From: Amoebidium appalachense
Taxonomy: Eukaryota; Ichthyosporea
Assembly: GCA_963693365.1 (NCBI GenBank)
Contig: CAVNZM010000005.1
Location: 8,246,001-8,310,000 of the forward strand
Direction: 5' to 3'
DNA: 64,000 bases
This document shows positions 1-16,694 of the stretch, in pieces. Within the stretch, counting starts at the first letter, position 1; each line of letters starts with the position of its first letter. The notes below the pieces were generated by a model. That model did not search any database and had not been told where the DNA came from. It saw only the letters and a program-made list of their open reading frames with translations. A program made the position numbers and the translations under genes.

Positions 1-1521
1 GAACCCAGCCGTGTTGGTGCAGGTGGAGACGTTTGCCATGCAGTTGTGGGCGTTGGCCGTGCACTCGTTGGTGTCTGAGAGAGGCAGCAATTTAGTCCTG
101 CACGCATTTGATCGTACCATGTCATTCTTCATGTGTTGCAAACATGCCTGAACAAAAGGTACCGTCCCACGCGTAAGGTGCTCATGCCAGTATGTGTCTA
201 GCAAGGCATTAACACGATATGCAATTTGTCATTAGTCACACATCCCCGATGATTTACACTGACCGTACACCTTTTCTTCCACCAACTTAATGCATGCAGC
301 CCATGCACCTTGGGTCTACCATAAGCGCCATGGTGAAGTTTACAGCAAGATGCTGGTGAAAGCAGATGTCCTCAGGGACCACGAACCTTTGCATGTTGTG
401 CCAGTGCCCGTGTAGCCGTAATTGCAGGTGCAGTTGAAGGAACCGGTATAGGCCGAGACGCTGCTGCACGTTGCCTGGGTCGAGCAGTTGTGTGTGCCAA
501 GGACGCAGGGGGCTGCAGGGGACATGTGAGTCACTGTACATCACGAGGAGTATGCAGCATGGCTACTACAGAAAACCAATCAGGCCGTAGCCTACACAAA
601 ATGGTGCTCCATTCCCACACCCCAAGGTTGCATGGCATGCCCAGGTACATACGGGGCCCAATGGCTACTCTTGCAGCCTGAGGCCAAAAATGCATCTGTT
701 GCACACTGAGCAGCTACATCACGCAAGCGAGTCTACGGGTTGGTGTGTGCCGTGTGCATCAGAGACAGAGGGCCACCACTCACATCGGGGGCCCACTGCC
801 CGCACGGGGATGATCATCTCCTCCAGGCCGGTGCCAGGTACCGCTTCAAGGCCGGATCACAGCCGGCACCGGCAAGGCGACACGTGGAGGTGAGGTAGGT
901 GTAGGACACGTGGCTGCAGAAGGTGGTGGAGTTCTTGCAGGCGTCCACACAGTCCCACGACGTCACGTTGTACGGGGGGTGCCGATGAGCGTGGATACAC
1001 CACACTGGAGGGTGTCGGCGGGCGGAGAGTTGTAGACTGCAGGGTGGATGCAAATGTGTCAGGCAGGAACAAGATATCAACTAAGTTTGTGTGGTACCCC
1101 CCCTCCTCCCCCCCTTCCCCCCCCTCCTCTTTTCATAGGATTGTGCCCCACCGATGAGTGGCCAGTGCTAGGTTACTAATAGGTGTAGAGGCAGCATGAA
1201 TTGTATCACATGAGCAGGGGGGGAAACGAGTCGGTGAGTTGTTAAGGTCACCTACATCCCATGGCCCATGTCTGGCCCGGATACCCCTTTACGTCGTAGC
1301 ATTGGTGGTACAGCACGCAGGCGGTGCCGGTGAGGTGGGCGACCTGACAGCCTGTGGTGTTTGCGCAAAACGCCAGGCAGACGCTAATCTGGTGAGGTGG
1401 GTGACCTGACAGCCTGTGGTGTTTGCGCAAAACGCCAGGCAGACGCTAATCTGGTTCGTTTGGGAGCTGGTGATTAGGAAGCTTTCCTCTGTGCATCTGC
1501 TGGCGTTGTGTACGAGGGTCG
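1..1521 (-). CDS. EGF-like / PAN(apple)-domain extracellular protein, 3' part, runs off left edge
   Basis: Four exons on the minus strand read as an extracellular cysteine-rich protein. Exon 1252-1521 and exon 842-1036 each encode a PAN/apple-like module (motifs SVCLAFCANTTGC and DCVDACKNSTTFC); they join in phase 2. Exon 387-512 is one complete calcium-binding-type EGF module (C-x6-C-x4-C spacing, ending GSFNCTCNYGYTGTGTTC), with phase 1 at both ends. It joins exon 1-74 (start DTNECTANAHNC), the beginning of the next EGF module, and the split codon gives the expected Asp. The junction between 842-1036 and 387-512 is unresolved: the donor at 841 leaves phase 2 but the EGF exon needs phase 1, which an earlier donor after the CRLA codons would give. 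Exon 1252-1521 carries a 62-bp tandem duplication that breaks frame; with one copy removed it is exactly in frame. EGF and PAN modules mediate protein or glycan binding, so a secreted or receptor ectodomain is inferred; the ligand is unknown. Confidence 0.7.
1329..1452. repeat. 62-bp tandem duplication inside a PAN exon
   Basis: Bases 1329-1390 and 1391-1452 are two adjacent copies of a 62-bp unit differing visibly at one position (C versus T in the gtgggCgacc stretch). The unit covers the SVCLAFCANTTGC core of the PAN module. As 62 is not a multiple of 3, the exon cannot be read through both copies. Confidence 0.9.
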
Positions 1522-1661
1522 CTGTGGGGCTCAAGGTTCAGTCAGTGTGAGCATGCACCGTGACACAAACGGTTGCTGTGAACAACCATTGTTTCAAAGA
1601 CCCTTCATCAGAGGTTTGCCAATAATTTGGAATTGAAGCGGACCCCGGTGAGGGAGGGTGT

Positions 1662-1662
<1 letters not shown>

Positions 1663-1692
<30 letters not shown>

Positions 1693-1701
1693 GGGGGGGG
1701 G
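1663..1701. repeat. (GT)n followed by a G-run
   Basis: A short GT dinucleotide tract runs directly into about 25 G. It is typical of the compound GT/G tracts throughout the window. Confidence 0.9.
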
Positions 1702-2241
1702 ATATAAAAAGGGGTACTTGAAAGTGGAATGGACTCGAGGAGGTAGATATGGATGCAGCAAAAGGAAACATCACAGCATGAAAGCAGAGTGGATTAAAGT
1801 CTAGCGGATCGCGTAGACCTGATCTGTACCGGAGGCAAGGCAAAGCACTCACTTTTCTGTGACTCCCAGACAGTTTGATTTTGCACGTATGTTTCTGGTT
1901 ATACTTCCCTAGAATATAGAAAATACGCGAACAATGTAACTTAAAGTCATAAACTGCCAATATCTCGAAAAGCCAACCGTTTGGGCACCTTTAGTACACT
2001 TTTGATGAGCCGAACGTTTTCGGATTTTATTGCGACATCTCCCTATACCTATCGATATTAGTTTCAACGGACCCAGTATTTTTAGCCGCAGTGTTACAGG
2101 TGTTGATGCGACTGAGATGATGTCTGAGCATGCCCACAACTACAATGTTCCAACTGTGCCTAAAATCAGTCCCAACTGTCACACACCGTGAAGATTGAGC
2201 TATGCTCCATGAGAGTACTGTGCCATCATGTGACCTTTTGC

Positions 2242-2440
2242 TGACAAACTTCCTGCTGGCCTGGCTGCGCAGATATGACTCGGATCCGTGAGCTTGGCTC
2301 CCTGGGTCAGGCTGCGGATGATGGCCATGATGCACATGTACACAGTGAACATCCCAACCCAGTGAGGCTGCCGCAGATGATCGTGGGCCCGGCATTCTTC
2401 GAGAGCACGGCCGGCGTGCTGGGCACTTGGATTTGAGCGT
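2242..2440 (-). other. Possible exon, unassigned
   Basis: Minus-strand translation gives a non-repetitive stretch containing VGMFTVYMCIMAIIRSL and LTDPSHICAARPAG, followed by AAAAG|gtcaca, a usable donor. Two other frames are also partly open, and the exon cannot be joined in phase to the PAN/EGF exons downstream. It could be a further exon of that gene or chance coding potential in unique sequence. No family is recognised. Confidence 0.2.
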
Positions 2441-4288
2441 CTCATGTCATTGAGCGCTATATATATTATTGTAGCTCTGCTAGAGCGGAGACATGAATGA
2501 GCTCGAGTAAGTGCGCAGATATCGATCAACCAAAATTTGCGTGTCTACCACGTGTTTTTGAATAATTTAAAGAACCCGGCGCATGTCCAGTTATAGATTG
2601 GTGGAATCGACAAACTCATGGTGACAGCAGTGCCATATATATCATGGGTGTATGAAGTCTCAGTAGCGGGTCTATGCAACAACATTCCAGATCATCCGAG
2701 TTTATTGGGCTACATTCCTGAGTGCGTGCTCGGTTAGCCCTACGGATCCAAACGGGCCCGAAGGCACCCTCACTTTTTTTTTTTTTGGCGCGAATTCCGG
2801 GTGTGCACACTGCAGCTGCCATGACACTGATGATCATGTCAGGGCCTGTGACATGCACGGTCACCGCAATGGTGCGCATTACAGACCCATATAGCTTTGA
2901 CCGTCTGGGGTGCCCTGACTGTCAGACTGATCGACACTCTGCCAGCTGATCATGAGTAAAAAAAATTTCCCTGCATAATCAGGTACGATAGGATCCCTCA
3001 GACGCTGAGGGATGCGCCGCGTACTTCGCTAATAAATCTCCATCCGCGCCCCTTGCCTAAGAAAACAAGGGCCTCACCGCCATCGAGGCCAATTGAAAGT
3101 TGAGCCGTGGCCGTCACTTTGACGAAGGTCTAGCTATAGCGGGCTGGCGGCGGGTTCCTCTACTGAGTGCAGCCACTGGCAGTCGACTGCAGCTGGCTGC
3201 TTTTGCCCGAGGTGTTCAGCAAAACTTTCGGTGGCACTGATCGAGTGGCCACTGGTCGAGCCCTGACTACTATCTATGTATGCACTGCAATACGCAGAGT
3301 ACTTCTTTATTAATAATTCAAGTAGTCAGTGTCCCTAATCCGACGGGGGAGCCGCGAGTCCGATGGTAGCACTAGTACTGCCAGCTCGCATGCGCAGCCT
3401 GAAGTTCACTACTCAGCTGCAGGCTAGCTAGCGAAGTGCAACGGAAGACTCTCGACTCTGGCATATTATTATACTTAGTGAGTGCCAAGTGACCGTCGGA
3501 CAAAAAGATTTGAAATGTGAGGCTGTATGTGTCACTGTGAGTGCAACGTGCACACACAGATATAAGGCTTTCAAACTTACCATGATGTAGTCACTGACTA
3601 ATGTGATAAGGCCACACAATGATTTAATACATGCCATTAGTATGGCACACGACGCATACGGTGACCCAGTGCCACGGACCGTCTTCCAGACTTACTACAC
3701 ATGTACAAACAGCGGCTTGTGTGCACATGTCACCGTGAGCTCGTCGCAGCAACCGTGGCTGGTACCGGTCCACGTGTATTTGGCAGTTCCACTACCTGCG
3801 GTAGTACTACTGGTGCACGTGACTCTGGCCTAAGTCTAATCTATTATATCTCCGTGGCCGGCGGCGGTCACTGCATAAAGCAGTGACAAATAAATAATGT
3901 CGCTTGGGCCCGTTGCGGTAGTTACTGTATGTAGGCTATTTCGGAGTTCTCCTTTCAGTTAGCAGATTGATTCTGCTTTTGCTCGACTCGCTGCTTTTAG
4001 CAGATCTACGGATTCCGCTTTGAACTTTTGCAGAATAGTCTGCTCGGAGTTAATTAGTTGCAATTTACTTAGCCGATGTGGTTGGGCCCTCGCGAGATCG
4101 TAGGCTACACTGTGACACCGGGCACGCACTACATGTGTCACCCGGTCCGACACATACGGTACGCACACTTCTTTATGTACAGTCAGTGTGAATCCTGTGT
4201 GACACACTGTGCACTGTACAACTTGTGTGTGACACGCACACACACACACCGTGACACCCACCCACCCACCCACCAACACACACACACG

Positions 4289-4860
4289 GGGGCCGGGTTG
4301 CTGCAATGGTAAGATCTCTGCGTGTCAAGCTCCGAATCGCAGGATCGATCCTGGTTACTTCCGATTTGTGTCTGCTCGACGGTCCACCGGTCTGGCCGCC
4401 CCCTAGAAGCCATCACCCCAGACCACGTACACCAATTTGTTATCATCCGGCCGCAAGACATGACGTCATGAACAGCCCTCTGACGTCGACGGCGCGCCGC
4501 TTGGGCATCCCGGCCCAACGTTCAAGTGGGAGACCAGTCCGAGTCACCGGCCACGGTTCGGGTCAGCGTCCTGGGCATGGGGTTTTCCCTTTCAAGTCTT
4601 TATGTTTGTGTATGTGTCCCGGGTCGCTCCCGGCTGGTGTTGTTAAAGTGAGCTGTGCTCACTTCCCCACTAGCGTTGCTGCGGCTAGAACCGTGGGATA
4701 AAGGCGTAACTAAAAATAGTGCCAGTTGGGGTCGATTAGAATCCTGACATAGTATGAATGTGCTATACAGTACGATCTGTGTCTAGGCGGAAGACGGTAA
4801 GCTCCCCTGAGGCAGTGCCTCGCTGGGAGTGAAACGGGATAAATAAAAATAAACACACAC
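4289..4860 (+). mobile_element. Candidate tRNA-derived SINE-like element
   Basis: At 4289-4365 the sequence resembles a tRNA-type Pol III promoter: a box A-like stretch (ttgctgcaatggt, about 4297) and a box B-like stretch (ggatcgatcct, about 4343) roughly 45 bases apart. Unique GC-rich sequence follows to about 4840 and ends in an A-rich tail (ataaataaaaataaa) running into (CA)n. Head, body and A-rich tail fit a SINE. No second full copy is visible in the window and no target-site duplication was established, so the call rests on promoter-like boxes and layout. Confidence 0.35.
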
Positions 4861-4936
4861 ACACACACAGACACACACAGACACACACACACACACACAC
4901 ACAAACGCACACACACACACACACACACACACAACG
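4854..4936. repeat. (CA)n microsatellite
   Basis: Interrupted CA dinucleotide tract directly after the A-rich tail of the candidate SINE, followed by a G-rich stretch and a G-run of about 20 near 4985. Confidence 0.9.
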
Positions 4937-5771
4937 CAGGGTTGGGGTAGGTTTGGGTGGGGTGGGAGTGGGGTGGGTGGGTTGGGGGGGGGGGGGGGGG
5001 GGGTAAAGATCAGACTCTTGAATCGCCTAGGCGAAAAATAACGGTTGCCTCACTGAGGAGGGTAACCGTTATTGAGCCAGAAAATTTCAGTAGACAAATG
5101 ACTTAGTGGAATGCCCTCAGTCACATTCACTAAGGATAGTATTCAAACTCTGTGTATCATCAGTCAGCCTGAGGGCCTTGAAAGTTTTACCTTACTAACT
5201 CAGCGGCAAATGGATCTCGAGGCTTGGAGTGCTATAGTAACACCATCCCCGGGTGCCACGTTATGAATAGATCATGAATTCTGGGTTTTTTTATATGCCG
5301 TGACTATGCCTGTCAGTGATAGCCTCTGTTTGCGGTAGTGCCTACCCGATCAAGCTGAAAGGATGAAGTGTGGGTACTTAGCAGCTACCACTCGCTTGGT
5401 GGTAGATGGGATATCATCGATAATTGCCGTTGTGGCCGTTGCCGCAGCACGGTGCGTTTGTGTGTGCCGGCACGCAGGGCCAGGAGGCATGATGTCTCAG
5501 TGGGGGGAGGGAGGGAAGCCTTGGTGGGGGAGGCGTCGGGGTGGCAGGGCCTTAAGGGGGCTTATGTAAGGGGGGGGAGGTGGGGGGGGGGGGGGGGGGG
5601 GGGGGGATACGGTGGAATAGCCCGCGTCGCCCAAGAAAAACTTGACATAAACTTTGAGTGGTCCGACCTAGTTATTTTCAGTTTCTGGCAGTTATCAGTG
5701 AACGGCCCCGCGGCGGCCGGTTTGGAAATCCGATTGAATCATCTGACACGGTGCAAGTGAAAGGATCTCCG

Positions 5772-5835
5772 AAGTTGAATGATACCGGCGATGTCGAATT
5801 CGACGTAACTTACGATCGCCGGTATCATTCAACTT
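5772..5835. repeat. Perfect 21-bp inverted repeat (hairpin) with palindromic loop
   Basis: Bases 5772-5792 (aagttgaatgatacc...) and 5815-5835 are exact reverse complements, separated by 22 bases that contain the 12-base palindrome gtcgaattcgac at 5793-5804. No coding potential overlaps it. Confidence 0.9.
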
Positions 5836-6079
5836 ATCATCGGAACCGTTGTAATCTTATTCATACCTGTACTGCTCAGGTTGTAGCACGCCGGCCCCGG
5901 CCGAGCGGGGACCTTGGGGATCCTCCGGGAGGGCAATCTATAAAAAGTCACATAGTATCAGTAAGTTAGGGTATAAATAGACATAGTACTACTGCAGGGC
6001 ACACTAACGGCGGTTTGAACAATGCCATGCCCCGCTGGATGTCACGCCGCATTGCCGTGTGTGTCCTTGCAAGCCTTAC

Positions 6080-6189
6080 CGACAGTGTGTGTGTGTGTGT
6101 GAAAAAGTGCGAGTGTGTGTGTGTGACAAAGTGTCACGGCGTGTCGGTACGCGCGCGATACAGTGTGTGTGTGATGCAAGGGCCTGTGT

Positions 6190-6221
<32 letters not shown>

Positions 6222-6260
6222 CACATGTGTCACAGTGTCACAGTGTGTGTGTGTGTGCGT

Positions 6261-6329
<69 letters not shown>

Positions 6330-6500
6330 ACGTGCCACGGTGTGTGGGTGGGCACGTGTGTGTGCGTGTGTGTGTGTGTGCGCGCGTGCACGCCGCGGCA
6401 GTGCGTACGGTGTGTGTGTGTGTGTGTGTGAGTGCGTAAGTGTGTATGTGTGTGTGTCACGTGTGCCAGGGTGTGTGCGTGTGTGTCAAGGCGGGCATTG
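6080..6500. repeat. Long interrupted (GT)n tract
   Basis: About 400 bases dominated by GT with GTGTCAC-type interruptions, including an uninterrupted run of about 60 bases near 6270-6328. Long frames here translate as Val-Cys repeats and are not genes. Confidence 0.9.
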
Positions 6501-6539
6501 ATGTTTCACGGTGTGTACATGTGTGTCACATGGCGCTCG

Positions 6540-6784
6540 GGGGTGGGGGTGGTGGTGGTGGGCGGGGTGGGTGGGTGGGTGTGGGGGGGGGGGGGGAGGG
6601 GGGATGGGAAGCCGGGGAAAGGGGAGGCCCTGGATGGGGAGGGAAACGGGGGGAAAGGGGGGGGCCCGGGAGGGGCCGGGGGGGGGGGGGGGGCTAGTTT
6701 TCAAGGCTTTTAAGTTTTTTGGGCGGAGGGAGAGGGGAGGGGGGCACGACTGATTATCTCTGTCAGTCACGGTGGCTGGTGTGT

Positions 6785-6858
<74 letters not shown>

Positions 6859-6893
6859 GGGGGGGGGGAAGGGGGGGCCGGGCGGGGTAAGAG
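6540..6893. repeat. Poly-G tract region
   Basis: G-rich stretch containing one of the longest homopolymer runs in the window (about 6799-6857, about 59 G). Poly-Pro and poly-Gly frames over it are artefacts. Confidence 0.9.
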
Positions 6894-7411
6894 TATAATA
6901 TGAGCAACTTCACTGCAGGTTAGTGACGACGGCCCCTTGATAATTAAATGATTTTGCTCAAATAAGCCAAACAAGTTGAGTGTTTCTAGTACGCTCATGC
7001 AAATTGGGAGATGGCGGGGAGTTATTAAACTTTTCTACGGGATATGTATTGGAGGTCCCGAGGCTATTAGGCCAAAAAATACCCCATTCAGGAGGATTCG
7101 TGGGGGAGGGGACTCTCCGAGGGGGGGGAAAGGGGCTTGGGGCAGAGAACGGTGGCATCCTGCAGCTAGGTGCAGGAGGTGTGTGTGGAGGAGAGGCAGA
7201 GTCTTAGAAAGAGAGAAAGGGGGGGCCGGAAGGGGGGGGGGGGGGACTGAGGGCAAGAGAAAAGAGGGGGGGGGTGAGGGGGAGCGAGAAAGAGATAAGG
7301 ATAGTTAGTAGACATGGGACGGTGGGGGATGCACCGAACTACTAGTAGTTCAAGCTGGTGTGATTCGTCGGCCCGGTTGGTTGAATTTTGGCGGCAAAGG
7401 AAGGGGTGGGT

Positions 7412-7456
<45 letters not shown>

Positions 7457-8274
7457 AATCCCACACAGTGTACCTTTTCAAACTTGAGTCACCGGCTACT
7501 GCCCAGTGGCAGGCCTTGTTGAAGTGTACGCCAGCCTTGAACAAACTGAGGTATGGTAATGAGTGGATGCCAGCACCGCAAATTTTGTCACCGTGGGGAA
7601 GGGGTGTGGAATAGGGTAGGGTGCATGCTGCAAGTTGTGTTTCAGATTCTCTCCGCGACTGTAGGCATGAGCCTCCGTGCACTTGCATGTGCCACGCAGG
7701 TGCTTTGGATCTATGTGTTTTTTTGTTTTTTGAGAGGGGCTGGGAGGGCCCGGGGAGGGAGAGGGCGTGGGGGAGCGGGGGAGGGGGGGGGGGGGGGACT
7801 CAGGGGGGGGCAGGGGGGTCTGGAGGTTAAAAGGACGAGTGAATTCAGGTATGGATAAGGCAGGGCCAAAAGACGCTGATTCACTCGGGGAGGGGAAGGG
7901 AGGGGGAGGGGGGCGGGGAGGGGAGGGAGGGGGGGGGGTGTAACTCCGAACGGGTGATGCTTGTGGTGGTGGGTGGGGGACTGGGGAGACCCCGGGGGGG
8001 CGGGTGGGGGGGGGGGGGGGAGGGGAGGGCAGATTTGGGGCCGGGGGGAAGGGGGGGGAAGAGAGAGAGGGGGGATGGGCGCGTAAGAGATCTGGGAGAG
8101 ACACAAGACGTATCTAAGGATAGAGGAAGAAGGCCTAAGAAAGCCGAGAGCGAGGGAACTTGATGCTTGAGGGAACGTAGGCTTGTGACAGTGTCCGACA
8201 ACGTCCACGTGGATCTTTGAAGGAAGTGAGGGGGGGAGGGACTGGCTGGGGAGGGGGGGGGGGGGGGGGGGGGG

Positions 8275-8401
8275 ACGGTTGTACATTTGAGGTAGAGGGC
8301 CGCATGAGGGGTTGTAGGGATGCCACAATCATGACTCCTACAAGAACGATCACCGAAGAAAGTTGAGCACAGCATCCAACACAAGTACTACGAATCATGC
8401 A
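8275..8401 (-). other. Candidate signal-peptide exon
   Basis: From an ATG at 8401 the minus strand reads MIRSTCVGCCAQ followed by LSSVIVLVGVMIVASL. That is a basic N-terminus and a hydrophobic core of about 16 residues, as in a signal peptide or signal anchor. It lies upstream, on the same strand, of the EGF/PAN exons, which would need such an exon. Linkage to them is inference and the donor is not settled. Confidence 0.3.
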
Positions 8402-8501
8402 AGCAAGCCGGCCCTTACCTGATGGCACTAGAGACTAGGCCACAAAAGCCCGTCCAAGCGATCAAAGCAGAGGTGACGGGCGAGAGGCGAGAGAAACTTA
8501 C

Positions 8502-8722
8502 GCCTGCCCGCACGCCGTGAGACCGTGAGTCACTGTGGCCCACCCCAGCCCGGCGCAAGGCCTCCTTATACGGTTCGTATGGGAGGTCTCGCCGGACCCG
8601 CTGCTAGGAGGCTGCATCATCATGCACTCGGCGGCCAGCGCTAGCAGAGGCGGCGCGTTGAGTTTCAAACGTGACAGTTTATGTTCATAACTCGTGAGTG
8701 ACTCGAAGCGGTATGATATCAT
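8502..8722 (-). other. Candidate first coding exon with perfect donor
   Basis: Non-repetitive, GC-rich minus-strand frame from an ATG at 8722 (MISYRFESLTSYEHKL...) to a textbook donor GGCAGGC|gtaagt at 8501, leaving phase 2. Composition resembles the real exons of the window. It may be the first exon of a minus-strand gene, possibly the EGF/PAN gene. No domain is recognised. Confidence 0.3.
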
Positions 8723-9097
8723 AGCCAGGCAGCGGCTGTCTGTCGGTGTGTCCCGATTACGCTATGCAATATGCTTGGCGCATGATATTTTAGCCTTATT
8801 TGTTCTACATTAGCCCTAAAAAGGAAGTTCAAACTTATCCCCACCAATGGGTATGTAGCTAAGCCTACTATGTAGCCACACTGAATTCCTCAAGAGTCGC
8901 AGGCGGAACTTGAAGCCTGAGCCACATAAAGGCAAAACTTTGAACACTTAGACAAGGGACAGGAGAGATATAGAAGTAGGTGTGCAACGGAGTGCAAGAG
9001 GCAGGGACCACGTCAGTTGTTTGCATAACCCAGCCCTAGCTTCCTTGTCTGTGTGTATCCTCTGTAGCGCCAGCACTATGCTGGCTGGGCAGAGGCC

Positions 9098-10557
9098 ATG
9101 GAGGTGCGCTCAAGAAGCACAAGCGCCACGGCGTGCGTGTACTACGACCTGGACACGGTGCGCCTCCCTTGACTACGTGTGCGAAGTGCGCGTGCGTGTG
9201 CGTGTGCAGTGCCACAGTGTGTGCACGTGCTTGCGTAGTGTCAAACGGTGCGTGGTGCGTACTTGCGTGAACGGTATGTTTTGTGAGCCCATGGCACGTC
9301 ATGAGGGGTGGTGTCATGCCACCCAGGTTCGTGTTGAGGGATTTCAGTACTAAGGCGGTTTACTCGTGCATACGTGGTTGAAAGGTGCGAGCGTGTGTGT
9401 GTAAAGGCATGCTTGTGTTCATGCGTGCCTGCGGGCAACTTTGTGCGTACTATTACACATCTGCATGCGTGTGTGTAGGCTCATTTATGTCGCGGGTGTG
9501 CGTGAGTCACAGGTGTTCTTTTATGCCTGGGTGTTGGTTTACACTAAAAAGGGGTCTGGGACGCAGGCTAGCGAGGTAGAGGCACTGCTGCAGCGGGGGC
9601 TGGCACGGTGTTTGCGCAAAGAGGACATACGGGCACAGGTGGTTGCTGTGTGGGACGAGCTGCGGGCGGCCACAGATGCCCTCCCCACCCCCGTGCCAGT
9701 ATTACTCCCCTGCCCCCTGCAACTACTCTATCTGTTACGACACTGAGGCCATGTTTTGCTGGAACTTGCTTGTTCTGTCCAGAAGAGCAAACATAGACAC
9801 AGGCTGCGCTGCAAGCGGGTGGGACGATGGAGGGTCCCAGGTGTTTCTTAGTCTGTCGCCCGTGATAGTACCGCAGTCCTATTCTGTTGGTGCTTGCTTG
9901 GAAGCGTGTGTTCTTGAGTTTTACCCGTGCCGATGCCACTATCTGATTCACACCGTTGAGCTCAGGTGTGTTATATTGAATGTACGATTTAATTTAATTG
10001 CCTTTGGTCCGTTGATGAAAAATATATCTAGGGGTGTATGACGGTTTGGTGCATCACTGATGTTTACCTTGCCCCCGGCACTGAACAACCCGTTTTCCCC
10101 CTTTCCAGGCCGGGACTGTTGTGTGTGCTGTGCAGAGGGCGGTGGACGAGTATGTGGGCACCAAGCAGTCGCGGTTGCGCAAAATAGCAACCCTGCTCAA
10201 GAGCAAGTCCTCAAACGAGGTGCGTGCCCACTGCCTTGTGTTACTGTGACCTGTGAGGGGTGAAAATAGTGCGCTTGCTGGGGGTGTGGTGTGGTGAGGT
10301 ACCGGTGGTGCTGGTGGTGCTGTGTGGTGCTTATATTGCACTGTGTGGTGCTTATATTGCAGTGTGTGGTGCTTATATTGCAGTGTGTGGTGCTTATATT
10401 GCAGTGTGTGGTGCTTTTATTGCAGTGTGTGGTGCTTATATTGCAGTGTGTGGTGCTTATATTGCACTGTGTGCAGAGCGACATTGAGGAGGCCATTCAG
10501 CGGCTGGGCAAGTTGCTGGAGCAGGATGAGGCGGATGGGGGTGCGGCCGCTATATGA
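9098..10557 (+). CDS. Small helical protein, unrecognised (4 exons, 98 aa)
   Basis: Exons 9098-9157, 9567-9638, 10136-10219 and 10477-10557 all join in phase 0 and end at a TGA at 10555-10557 (297 nt). The start ATG sits in a strong context (gccATGg). The product begins MEVRSRSTSATAC and is then almost entirely predicted helix rich in Leu, Arg, Lys and Glu: EVEALLQRGLARCLRKEDI, then DEYVGTKQSRLRKIATLLK, then SDIEEAIQRLGKLLEQDE. Such a small coiled-coil-like protein is often a subunit of a larger complex, but no family is recognised. Exon 3 has a second in-frame acceptor upstream at 10108 (after ccctttccag) with a better pyrimidine tract, which would add nine residues. The last intron ends in a 21-bp tandem repeat. 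Confidence 0.5.
10321..10476. repeat. 21-bp tandem repeat, 7 copies, abutting a splice acceptor
   Basis: Seven head-to-tail copies of a unit built on tgtgtggtgcttatattgca, nearly identical (one has cttttatt). They end directly at the acceptor gtgtgcag of the last exon of the 98-residue protein gene. Several copies contain attgcag, a usable acceptor sequence. Confidence 0.95.
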
Positions 10558-10578
10558 TTGGTGTGTATCTGTGTGTGT

Positions 10579-10645
<67 letters not shown>

Positions 10646-11177
10646 GGGGGGGGTATCTGTGCTTGGGTGTGTGGGGTGGTGTAGGTGTGTTTGGGGGGGC
10701 GGTGGGGTTGGGGGGGAGGATGTGTGCGGGTGTGTGGGGGGGGGGGGGGGGGGGGGGGGGTTCTGTGTGTGTGGGCTGGCGGGAGGGTGTGTGTGTGTGG
10801 GGAGGGGAGGGAAGGGGGGAGGGGGGAGGGATGCGTGTGGACGTGTTGGGGTGAGGGATGGGCAGTCTCGGTTTCGGTGTGTGGGGTTGTATAGGTGTCG
10901 GTGGTGTCAGTGGCATGGGTACGGGTGAAGGGGGGAAGGGAAGGGGGGGGATGGACAGGCAGGTTCTGGTAAGTGTGTGTGGGGGGCGCCCGGGGGGAGG
11001 GGGCATATGGCAACCGGCATGTCGGCGCGGGGATGAGGGGAGGGGGGGCTGATTAGGCAGGGGATGGGGAGCCGGGGGCTGGGGAGTGAGGGGAGGAGGG
11101 GGCTGGGAGGGAGAAGAGTGGATGCTGTGTGAGGTATATACGGGGCACTGGGCTCATGCTGTGGGGGGATGGGTTGC
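10558..11177. other. GT/G-rich spacer between two plus-strand genes
   Basis: After the stop at 10557 comes (GT)n to about 10641, then G-rich sequence to 11.13 kb. No exon is recognised. The promoter and first exon of the TRAF-type gene are probably here or nearby but cannot be identified. Confidence 0.4.
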
Positions 11178-11178
11178 A

Positions 11179-16568
<5,390 letters not shown>

Positions 16569-16653
16569 ATGGTTGTGTGCGTGTGTGTGCGTGTGTGCGA
16601 ACGTCCACGAACATTTCTGTTATGCATGCATGCGCAAACATGTGTGCTATGCA

Positions 16654-16694
<41 letters not shown>

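Larger units (their letters stand above)
1540..8270. other. Repeat-rich stretch with no supported gene (intron and/or intergenic)
   Basis: Between the PAN exons and the candidate 5' exons near 8.3 kb, unique sequence (about 1.8-4.3, 5.0-6.0 and 6.9-7.1 kb) alternates with GT, CA and G tracts. One possible minus-strand exon, 7473-7665 (acceptor gcctacag, donor AAAAG|gtacac), reads with HFNKACHWAVAGDSSLK but matches nothing recognised. If the exons near 8.3-8.7 kb belong to the EGF/PAN gene, this whole stretch is intronic. Confidence 0.5.

Noticed and set aside
2722-2949. Plus-strand frame with TCTVTAMVRITDPYSFD and two Cys pairs
   Set aside because: No compatible splice partners on the plus strand and no recognised domain.
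7496-8328. Proline-rich open frames of about 200 codons on the minus strand
   Set aside because: They follow C/G-rich tracts and have no domain or splice-phase support.
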